DNA from: Thiomonas intermedia
Lineage (GTDB): Bacteria; Pseudomonadota; Gammaproteobacteria; Burkholderiales; Burkholderiaceae_C
Length of the DNA: 64,000 bases
NCBI GenBank assembly: GCA_022730375.1
Contig: DZDA01000001.1
Location: 68,471 to 132,470 of the forward strand
Reading direction: 5' to 3'
Shown here piece by piece: positions 57,879 through 64,000 of the stretch (positions are counted from its first letter, which is position 1; each line of letters begins with the position of its first letter). Below the pieces are notes generated by a model that ran no database searches, was not told where the DNA came from, and was given only the letters and a program-made list of their open reading frames with translations. A program made the position numbers and the translations under genes.

Positions 57879-58864
57879 GGCTCGGTCGGCCCGGCTGCTT
57901 CCGCTTCGGGGCCCTTCCAGAAGTCGTAGAAATTGAACCAGTTGTAGGGTGCATCGGCGCAGCGCATCTCAAGGCGTTGCACATAGCTTGCCAGCGCGGC
58001 GTCAATGGCGACGGCGCGCTGGCTGCGGTGGATGCTGGTGAAATCGGCCAGGCGCTCGAAGTGCACGTCGTAACGGTTGCCGCCGCGGTAGATGCCGAAC
58101 ATCAGCACCACCGGGCGCTTGAGCAGGGCGGCGATGCGCAACGGTCCGCGCGGCCAGGGCGCGGGCTGGCCGAAAAAGGGCAGAGTCGCCGTGCTGTCAT
58201 CGTGCAGGGACCGGTCGGCAAGAAAGCCGACTACGCCGCCCGCGTCGAGCCGCTCCTGCAATCTCAGCATGGAGTCGAGCCGTCCCAGGGGGATGATGTC
58301 CTGCGCGGCAGCGGGGTTGATGGCGTGCAGCGCGTCGTTGATCTTGCGCGCATTGTCGGGATACATCAGCAACGAAACGCGCGGCGCCGCATCGCGCCGG
58401 GCAAGCGCCCGCAACACCTCGAAACTGCCGAAATGCGCCCCCATGAGAAACGCGCCTCGACCCTGTGCCAGAACGGCGTCCAGAACGTCTGCGCCTTGCA
58501 CGCGCAGATCGAACAGATCCCATCGATCATTGAGCAGATAGACACGGTCGTGAATGGTGGAGGCAAAGCTGAACACATGGCGGTAGCCATCGGCCCAGTT
58601 CGCATCGCGTCCGAGCACGCGCTTGAGGTACTGGCGCGAGGCGCGCCTCGCGCCAGGTGCAAACAGCACAAAATACACTGCAATTCCCGCAAGCACGACA
58701 CGCCCGATACGCCGCCCGAGCCGCAACGAAATCCAGGTCATGACACGCAGAATATGGTGGTTGCTGCGCTCCTCCGTCTGCGCCCATTCGGCGGTGGAGA
58801 CGGACGCGGTGGCGGCAATCTCCGCCGACCGTTCCGGAGCCTGGGCGGGGAAAGGCGAGGTCAT
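57875..58864 (-). CDS. LpxL/HtrB-type acyltransferase
   Basis: A 329-residue membrane-anchored acyltransferase of the lipid A late-acyltransferase family. It has a hydrophobic N-terminal segment (about 48-68), the catalytic HX4E in GAHFGSFEVLRAL near residue 132, and LADRSLHDD near 225. In aryl-polyene clusters this type of enzyme is thought to join the polyene to its lipid or sugar. ATG 58864 is chosen for its ATGA overlap with the dehydratase gene; the frame is open upstream. Confidence 0.88.
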   Translation of the reverse strand: MTSPFPAQAPERSAEIAATASVSTAEWAQTEERSNHHILRVMTWISLRLGRRIGRVVLAGIAVYFVLFAPGARRASRQYLKRVLGRDANWADGYRHVFSFASTIHDRVYLLNDRWDLFDLRVQGADVLDAVLAQGRGAFLMGAHFGSFEVLRALARRDAAPRVSLLMYPDNARKINDALHAINPAAAQDIIPLGRLDSMLRLQERLDAGGVVGFLADRSLHDDSTATLPFFGQPAPWPRGPLRIAALLKRPVVLMFGIYRGGNRYDVHFERLADFTSIHRSQRAVAIDAALASYVQRLEMRCADAPYNWFNFYDFWKGPEAEAAGPTEP

Positions 58865-59196
58865 GCGACCACAGGCGCAGTGGGCTGCGCTGCATTGCAC
58901 TGAACCAGTCCTGAGGCGGCCAGGCGCGCCTCACGACCGGCGTGCAGACTGAAGCGCACGCCGCCTTGCGCGTCCGGGGTATGACGGAGTTGCAGGGCTT
59001 CTCCAGGCTTGACGGCGCTGACAAACTTTGTGGCCGCAATGCGGCAGCTGCTGGCGCACAGGCCGTGGCTGACGCAGATATGGCGTAGCGCAGCGTCGAG
59101 CAGCAGCACGCCGGGCACGATGGGGTGTGCGGGAAAATGTCCGGCGAAAGCGGGATGCTCTGCGTCGTACGTCGGCAGGTTTTCGATGGGGGTCAT
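58861..59196 (-). CDS. Hot-dog dehydratase subunit, ApeI/FabZ-like
   Basis: A 111-residue hot-dog protein. The block FAGHFPAHPIVPGVLLLDAA near residues 17-36 carries the catalytic His of the GHFP motif and an aspartate at the position of the FabA acid (FabZ has Glu). It would dehydrate beta-hydroxyacyl-ACP to the trans double bond, probably with the ApeP-like partner. ATG 59196 overlaps the ligase stop in ATGA. Confidence 0.87.
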   Translation of the reverse strand: MTPIENLPTYDAEHPAFAGHFPAHPIVPGVLLLDAALRHICVSHGLCASSCRIAATKFVSAVKPGEALQLRHTPDAQGGVRFSLHAGREARLAASGLVQCNAAQPTAPVVA

Positions 59197-60545
59197 GAAC
59201 GCGCCTCCGCCTGGCTGCCCCATTCTGCCGCCAAGGCCACCAGCGCGGAGCGCGGCAGCTTGCCCGTGGCGTTACGCGGAAGAGCGTCCATCAGCACAAG
59301 CGGGCGGGGCAGGAAGGCGGGATCGACGCGTTGTCGCAGCGCGTCGATCAGCGCGTGACGCGGTAGCGTCGGAGCGACGGCGAAAGCCATGAGCCTGGGT
59401 ACGGCGGCGCTGCGGTCATCGGGCATGTGAAACGCGCCGTCGTCCACCCCCGGAATGGACAGCAACTGGTGATTGAGGTGGGCTAGGGAACTGCGCTTGC
59501 CAGCGATGTTGACCATGTCCGCATGGCGCCCGATCAGGCGGAAATTCTGGCTGTCGATACGGTCGACGTCGTCGCTCAGCGGCACTGGCGCAGCCAGGTG
59601 CCCGCCCTGAGCCTGCAACGTGCCGTCGGCGGCCGCGGTTAGCAAGACCTCGGGGAGCAGTGTCCAGACATCGGTCTGCACGGTGCGGCGGCTGGCAATT
59701 TGACCGGTCTCGGTAGACCCGTAGATTTCGAGCAATGGCGCACCGAGATGCTGCTCTACAGCGCACGCGAGGTCATGATCGAGCGGCGCAGTGGCACACA
59801 GCACCAACGCAATGGGCGGCAGAGTCACGCCCGAGGCCAGCAAGGCGCGCAGATGCACCGGGGTGGACACCAGCAGGCGCGGCGTCGGCACATCGGCCAG
59901 GGCGGTGGCAATATCCGCCGGATAGAACGGATGTGCCGCGCTGAGCACGGCGCCGCCCTGCAGCGCCAGCAGCAAGGTGGACTCGAAGCCATACATATGC
60001 TGCGGCGGCACCGTGCCCACGAGATGCAAGGGGCCGCAGTCGGCGGCCTGGCGGAGTCTGGCGGCCCCAGCCCGCACGCAATGCGCCAACGCGCCCCAGG
60101 TTTTGCCGTGGGCGAGCGGTGTGCCGGTGGAGCCGGAGGTGAAGACTTGTGCGACGCACTGGTCTGCCGGAATCAGGGGCATGGCAAAGCGGGCGCCAGA
60201 AACCGCGTTGCGCCGTACCGGATACTGCAGGAAAGGCAGGTCGAGCTCCCCTGGAGCATCACCCAAATGGAGCAGATCAGGAGCAAGGGTGCGCAGTTGC
60301 GCCACGGTGTCGGGTGCGCGGGAAGAGGGCAACAGGCTGGTGCGGCCACTCACCACGGCAGCTGCGAAGCCGACGCAGAACTCGTAACGGTCTGAGCAGG
60401 TATTGAGCACATGCCGGGCATCGGGCAGGGCGACAGCAAGGTGATCGACGTCGGCCAGAAACTCCTGGACGAGCACGGGCCGTCCGCGACGCCAGGCGAA
60501 GATGGCCTCGGGGGAAGACTGCGAGAGCAGGGGCAGATGCGACAT
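59193..60545 (-). CDS. AMP-dependent acyl-ACP/CoA ligase, ApeH-like
   Basis: A 450-residue adenylate-forming enzyme, shorter than typical acyl-CoA synthetases. The P-loop-like QVFTSGSTGTPLAHGKTWG lies near residue 130, EIYGSTETGQIASR near 270 and a C-terminal lysine region PRNATGKLPRSALV near 430. It would activate the hydroxybenzoate from XanB2 and load it on the carrier protein. ATG 60545 lies 22 bp after the membrane-protein gene; the frame is open further up but not conserved. Confidence 0.87.
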   Translation of the reverse strand: MSHLPLLSQSSPEAIFAWRRGRPVLVQEFLADVDHLAVALPDARHVLNTCSDRYEFCVGFAAAVVSGRTSLLPSSRAPDTVAQLRTLAPDLLHLGDAPGELDLPFLQYPVRRNAVSGARFAMPLIPADQCVAQVFTSGSTGTPLAHGKTWGALAHCVRAGAARLRQAADCGPLHLVGTVPPQHMYGFESTLLLALQGGAVLSAAHPFYPADIATALADVPTPRLLVSTPVHLRALLASGVTLPPIALVLCATAPLDHDLACAVEQHLGAPLLEIYGSTETGQIASRRTVQTDVWTLLPEVLLTAAADGTLQAQGGHLAAPVPLSDDVDRIDSQNFRLIGRHADMVNIAGKRSSLAHLNHQLLSIPGVDDGAFHMPDDRSAAVPRLMAFAVAPTLPRHALIDALRQRVDPAFLPRPLVLMDALPRNATGKLPRSALVALAAEWGSQAEARS

Positions 60546-60567
60546 CACGGAACAGCGCAATCGCGGC

Positions 60568-61275
60568 TTAGCGCCGATTGACGAGGACGGGCGGAGGGAC
60601 GCTGTCCGCCGTCTCGGGGACTGGGGCTTTGCGATGGGCGTTGTAGCGCAGGTAGGAGCGGAAGGCCTGGATGGGCCCTGCGCGCTCGTCTGCGGGCACG
60701 GTGCGCAGGCGCACCAGATACTCCGCAACGAACATGCCCAGCACCAGCATCGGGCTGGCGACATTGGCAAATACCGCCCAGACCGACAAGGGTGTCGTCG
60801 CAAACAGCAGTAGGGAGCTGCCGGCCATCAGGCCGAAGAACAGCGTCCAGGCCCAAGTCACGCTGCGGGTATAGCGGGTGACGAGTGCCGAAAGAGTGCC
60901 ATGCGCCAGCAGCGCAAAGCGCGTGACCAAGGGCGTTTGCCCGCCGCCCAGGGTGCGGCCAAATACCCAGGCCAGCAAGGCCATCATGCCGGCATGCTCG
61001 GCAAGGTAGGCCAGGGCGTAGTGGCGCAACAGCAGGGCGCGCTGGTCCCAGAGTATGGCAAGCAGCAGGGCAATCAGTGCGAGCAGCAGAAGACGTCGGG
61101 GCGACTGCCACGCCAGCCAGGTCAGCATGAGAAGGGAGGGGACAAATGCCACAACCGCGCCGATCGGATTGGGCTGGGGCAGGCGCGCGCCTATGAACGA
61201 CATCACCGGATACGCCACGCACAAAACCCCGATCAAGGCGCCGCGCAGCACTCCGGCGCGGGAGAACGCGGTCAT
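60568..61275 (-). CDS. COG4648-type membrane protein
   Basis: A 235-residue inner-membrane protein with six or more helices between residues 10 and 195 and a proline-rich C-terminal tail. It resembles the COG4648 proteins that accompany aryl-polyene clusters. Some databases call them ketosynthases, but nothing in this sequence looks like one. Function is unknown. Its ATG overlaps the carrier-protein stop by one base (TGATG). Confidence 0.8.
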   Translation of the reverse strand: MTAFSRAGVLRGALIGVLCVAYPVMSFIGARLPQPNPIGAVVAFVPSLLMLTWLAWQSPRRLLLLALIALLLAILWDQRALLLRHYALAYLAEHAGMMALLAWVFGRTLGGGQTPLVTRFALLAHGTLSALVTRYTRSVTWAWTLFFGLMAGSSLLLFATTPLSVWAVFANVASPMLVLGMFVAEYLVRLRTVPADERAGPIQAFRSYLRYNAHRKAPVPETADSVPPPVLVNRR

Positions 61276-61565
61276 CAGGCGCTTCTCATGGCGGCGAGGT
61301 GGTCTGCCAAGCGGCGCAGCGAACTGAAGATGCGCTGATTGTCTGCGTCATCTGCACGCAACTGCACGCCATATTTCTTGGAGATCACCAGCGCGATTTC
61401 GAGAATGTCGATGGAATCCAGCCCCAGTCCATCGCCATAGAGCGGTGCATCTGGATCGATGTCAGCGGCCTCGACATCCAGACCGAGCGCGTTCACCATG
61501 ATCTGTGCCACGTCAAGAATGAAGGCGGGCTCGGCGGATTGGGATGGAACGATGGACTCGGACAT
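61275..61565 (-). CDS. Acyl carrier protein of the aryl-polyene synthase
   Basis: A 96-residue carrier protein. The phosphopantetheine attachment serine is Ser51 in GLGLDSIDILEIALV. It carries the growing polyene between ligase, ketosynthase, reductase and dehydratase. It is the first gene of the minus arm, with a TATAAT 50 bp upstream. The E. coli cluster has two carrier proteins; only this one is seen here. Confidence 0.92.
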   Translation of the reverse strand: MSESIVPSQSAEPAFILDVAQIMVNALGLDVEAADIDPDAPLYGDGLGLDSIDILEIALVISKKYGVQLRADDADNQRIFSSLRRLADHLAAMRSA

Positions 61566-61617
61566 GGGGTAAGGGAGCAGAAAAAGGATATTTCAAGGGG
61601 TTTTTGATTTTTCCCGC

Positions 61618-61623
61618 ATTATA
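61618..61623 (-). promoter_or_regulatory. -10 box for the minus arm of the pigment cluster
   Basis: A perfect TATAAT on the minus strand lies 53 bp upstream of the carrier-protein ATG, in an AT-rich patch. A -35 partner is not clear: TTGGCT is 14 bp away and AATTGG 16 bp away. Confidence 0.5.
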
Positions 61624-61664
61624 AAAGATGCAAGCAGAGCCAATTTCCCAAGCTGACAGAGGCT

Positions 61665-61699
61665 CGAATCCGGCTGACGTGCGTAAGCAGCCGGATTCG
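61665..61699. promoter_or_regulatory. 12-bp inverted repeat between the pigment operon and deaD
   Basis: CGAATCCGGCTG (61665-61676) and CAGCCGGATTCG (61688-61699) are perfectly complementary with an 11-nt spacer. It lies about 40 bp upstream of the minus-arm -10 box and 115 bp before deaD. It could be an operator for a dimeric regulator or an RNA hairpin in a deaD leader. Confidence 0.6.
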
Positions 61700-61814
61700 T
61701 TTGCGCTCAACGCAGCGAACAGGCCGCCTCGTCCCGTTCCCATCCGCCGATTCGGTGTGAACATTGCTTTAGCGCGCACAATTGAGGTTTAGCCGTCTTC
61801 AAGGCCCACAATCC

Positions 61815-63827
61815 ATGACTTCCCAAGAAATCTCTCCCTTCGCTGAACTCGGCTTGCCCGAACCTCTGCTGCAAGCATTGCGCGACGTCGGGTATGAGAG
61901 CCCGTCGCCCATTCAGGCGGCCACCATTCCGCCCTTGCTGGCCGGGCGCGACGTGCTCGGACAGGCGCAGACCGGCACCGGCAAGACGGCGGCGTTTGCG
62001 CTGCCGATCCTGGCGAAAATCGACTGCAATGCACGCCACACCCAGGCGCTGGTGTTGGCGCCCACGCGCGAGCTGGCCATCCAGGTGGCCGAGGCCTTTG
62101 CGCGCTATGCCACCCATCTGCCGGGCTTCAATGTGCTGCCGATTTATGGTGGACAAAGCTATGTGCCGCAGCTCGCCTCGCTCAAGCGCGGTGCGCATGT
62201 CGTGGTGGGCACGCCGGGGCGCATCATCGATCACCTGGAGCGCGGCACGCTCAAGCTCGATCAGCTCGCCCACATGGTGCTTGACGAGGCCGACGAAATG
62301 CTGCGCATGGGCTTCATCGACGATGTCGAGTCCATCCTGCAAAAAACCCCGCCGCAGCGTCAGGTGGCGCTGTTTTCGGCCACCATGCCCTCGGCCATCC
62401 GGCGCATTGCACAAACCTATTTACGCGATCCGCAGGAAATCACCATCAAGGCGGCCACGACCACCGCCACGCACATTCAGCAGCGCTACTGGATGGTCAG
62501 CGGTCTGCACAAGCTCGACGCGCTCACCCGCATTCTGGAGGTCGAGCCATTCGAGGGCATGATCATCTTCGCCCGCACCAAGCAGGCCACCGAGGAGCTG
62601 GCGGAAAAGCTGGCAGCGCGTGGATTCACCGCAGCGGCGCTCAATGGCGACGTGCCGCAGGCGCTGCGCGAGCGCATGGTGCAGCGGCTCAAGGACGGGC
62701 AGCTCGACATCCTCGTGGCCACCGATGTGGCGGCGCGCGGGCTGGATGTCGAGCGCATCAGCCATGTGGTGAACTACGACATTCCGACGGATACCGAAAG
62801 CTACGTGCACCGCATCGGCCGTACAGGCCGTGCCGGGCGCAGTGGCGACGCCATTCTGTTTGTCACGCCGCGCGAGCGGCATTTGCTGCGCGCCATCGAA
62901 CGCGCCACACGCCAGCCCATCACGCAGATGCAACTGCCCAGCACCGAAGCGGTGAATGACAGCCGCATCAGCCGCTTCATGGAGCGCATCACCGAAGCAC
63001 GCGAGCAGGAAGGGCTGGAGGATTATCAGCGTCTGGTCGAGCGTTACGAGCAGGAATTCGACATTCCAGCCATTGAGATTGCCGCGGCGCTGGCGCGCAT
63101 GGTGCAGGGCAACAAGCCGCTGCTCATGCGCCCTGGCAGCGAACCGTCCTACAGCGCCGATGCCCGCGAGGAGGGCCGCGCGCCACGCCGCGAGCGCGAA
63201 CCACGCGAGAGCCGCGAACCGCGCGCGCCCCGCCCCGCGCGGGCCACACGCGAGGAGGCCCCTCCGGCGCGCGCGCCGCGTGAGCGCGCCAAGCCCCGCG
63301 ATCTCGACGATTTCACCCAGACCCTGATGCAGGCGCGTGAAGCGGCCGATGCCGCCCCGCGTTCGGCGCCCCATTCGGCACCGCGCGAGGTCGCGTCTGC
63401 CGAACATCCGGCGCACAGCGAGCGCACGGCGAGAGGCCCGCATACCGCCAGCGATGTGCGCTTCGAGACCTACCGGGTGGAAGTCGGACGCGATCATGGC
63501 GTGGAAGTGCGCAATCTGGTCGGCGCCATCGCCAACGAGGCCGGGCTGGAAAACAAGCACATCGGCAATATCGCCATTCGCGGCGACCACAGCTTTGTCG
63601 AACTGCCCGAGGGCATGCCCAAAGATGTGTTCCGCACCCTGCAGAAAACCTGGGTGAGTGGGCGTCAACTGCAGCTCACCAAAGCCGAGCCGGTGCGCGA
63701 TACCGCCCGGGAACGGCCGGCGACCCGAGCGCCCGCGCGACGTTTCGATTCGGGCGATACGTCGCCCGCGCCCAAGCGTCGTGCCGCGCCGATGCCTGGC
63801 GGCAAGTCGTTCAAGCGCAAGCCTTGA
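61815..63827 (+). CDS. deaD: DEAD-box RNA helicase DeaD/CsdA
   Basis: A 670-residue ATP-dependent RNA helicase. Motifs in order: AQTGTGKT near residue 55, PTRELA, TPGRIIDHLERG, VLDEADEML near 158, SAT and HRIGRTGRAGR near 335. A C-terminal RNA-binding domain of the DbpA type (about 555-625, RVEVGRDHGVEVRNLVGAIA) is present. Between them is a long Arg/Glu/Ala/Pro-rich linker (about 445-545). ATG 61815 is used; a TTG at 61782 would add 11 non-conserved residues. Confidence 0.95.
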   Translation: MTSQEISPFAELGLPEPLLQALRDVGYESPSPIQAATIPPLLAGRDVLGQAQTGTGKTAAFALPILAKIDCNARHTQALVLAPTRELAIQVAEAFARYATHLPGFNVLPIYGGQSYVPQLASLKRGAHVVVGTPGRIIDHLERGTLKLDQLAHMVLDEADEMLRMGFIDDVESILQKTPPQRQVALFSATMPSAIRRIAQTYLRDPQEITIKAATTTATHIQQRYWMVSGLHKLDALTRILEVEPFEGMIIFARTKQATEELAEKLAARGFTAAALNGDVPQALRERMVQRLKDGQLDILVATDVAARGLDVERISHVVNYDIPTDTESYVHRIGRTGRAGRSGDAILFVTPRERHLLRAIERATRQPITQMQLPSTEAVNDSRISRFMERITEAREQEGLEDYQRLVERYEQEFDIPAIEIAAALARMVQGNKPLLMRPGSEPSYSADAREEGRAPRREREPRESREPRAPRPARATREEAPPARAPRERAKPRDLDDFTQTLMQAREAADAAPRSAPHSAPREVASAEHPAHSERTARGPHTASDVRFETYRVEVGRDHGVEVRNLVGAIANEAGLENKHIGNIAIRGDHSFVELPEGMPKDVFRTLQKTWVSGRQLQLTKAEPVRDTARERPATRAPARRFDSGDTSPAPKRRAAPMPGGKSFKRKP

Positions 63828-63875
63828 CGCGGCTGGACGAAGCAGGGGCCTGAAAGCGCGGCGTCGGCAAAACGG

Positions 63876-64000
63876 ATGCTCAACCGTCTCTGGCTCGGCT
63901 TCTTTCTGGTGGCCGCCGTTGCGGCTCTGACGCGTTGGGCCTTGGGCGATGCGGCGGTGTTCGCCGCCATGACCGACAGCCTGTTCGCCATGGCCAAGCT
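63876..64000 (+). CDS. spmA: SpmA-like nucleoside-recognition membrane protein (start only)
   Basis: The frame from ATG 63876 is open to the window edge and encodes MLNRLWLGFFLVAAVAALTR then a helix ending FAAMTDSLFAMAK. This matches the start of SpmA-like proteins (nucleoside-recognition/Gate domain) found in many non-sporulating proteobacteria. The gene is cut at 41 codons, so the assignment rests on the N-terminus only. Confidence 0.7.
   Translation, partial: MLNRLWLGFFLVAAVAALTRWALGDAAVFAAMTDSLFAMAK

Overview
The window is about 64 kb of GC-rich chromosome (low sixties per cent G+C by eye), densely packed and without phage, insertion sequence or CRISPR signals. Several gene blocks point to a betaproteobacterium of the Burkholderiales: pyrG-kdsA-(DUF1330)-eno, rpsU followed by a YqeY gene, rpsO-pnp, tpiA-secG-tRNA-Leu followed by a complete nuoA-N set, and a DUF2818 plus Nudix pair after nuoN. 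A Thiomonas-like organism would fit, but that is an inference from gene order and composition and was not tested.

Layout. 1-4911 (mostly minus): eno (cut by the window edge), a DUF1330 protein, kdsA, pyrG, an alpha/beta hydrolase, a YqeY-type protein and rpsU. 5133-12979: a YhiN-type flavoprotein whose ATG overlaps the divergent tsaD ATG, a metallophosphoesterase, rpsO and pnp with two hairpins in the spacer, a quinone oxidoreductase, and tpiA. 13048-29920 (plus): secG, tRNA-Leu(GAG), the 13 genes of respiratory complex I, DUF2818 and a Nudix hydrolase. 29930-43441: a polyprenyl-phosphate sugar-1-phosphate transferase, a LolC/E permease without a neighbouring lolD, an RpfE-like protein, a 2014-residue alpha-2-macroglobulin and its usual partner pbpC, and an OFA-family transporter. 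43789-61565: a two-armed convergent aryl-polyene (xanthomonadin-like) pigment cluster of 18 genes. 61815-64000: deaD and the start of an spmA-like gene.

The accessory interest lies in the pigment cluster. The plus arm encodes a flavin-dependent halogenase-like enzyme, a XanB2-type chorismatase (source of hydroxybenzoate starter), a MipA/OmpV outer-membrane protein, a PlsC-type acyltransferase and a family 2 glycosyltransferase. The minus arm encodes an acyl carrier protein, a COG4648 membrane protein, an AMP ligase, two hot-dog dehydratases, an LpxL-type acyltransferase, a LolA-like carrier, an MMPL exporter, a NodB-type deacetylase, a methyltransferase, a ketosynthase, a chain-length factor, a ketoreductase and a cation/proton antiporter. 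Together these would load a hydroxybenzoyl starter on the carrier protein, extend it to a polyene, attach it to a lipid and place it in the outer membrane. Aryl polyenes are a known family; what is unusual here is the set of extra genes (MipA/OmpV, deacetylase, antiporter) and the combination of a halogenase-like enzyme with a chorismatase.

Other points of interest are tandem hairpins before pnp, a 12-bp inverted repeat between the pigment operon and deaD, a palindromic repeat inserted in frame in the macroglobulin gene just before the thioester region, and the overlapping divergent start codons of tsaD and the YhiN-type gene.
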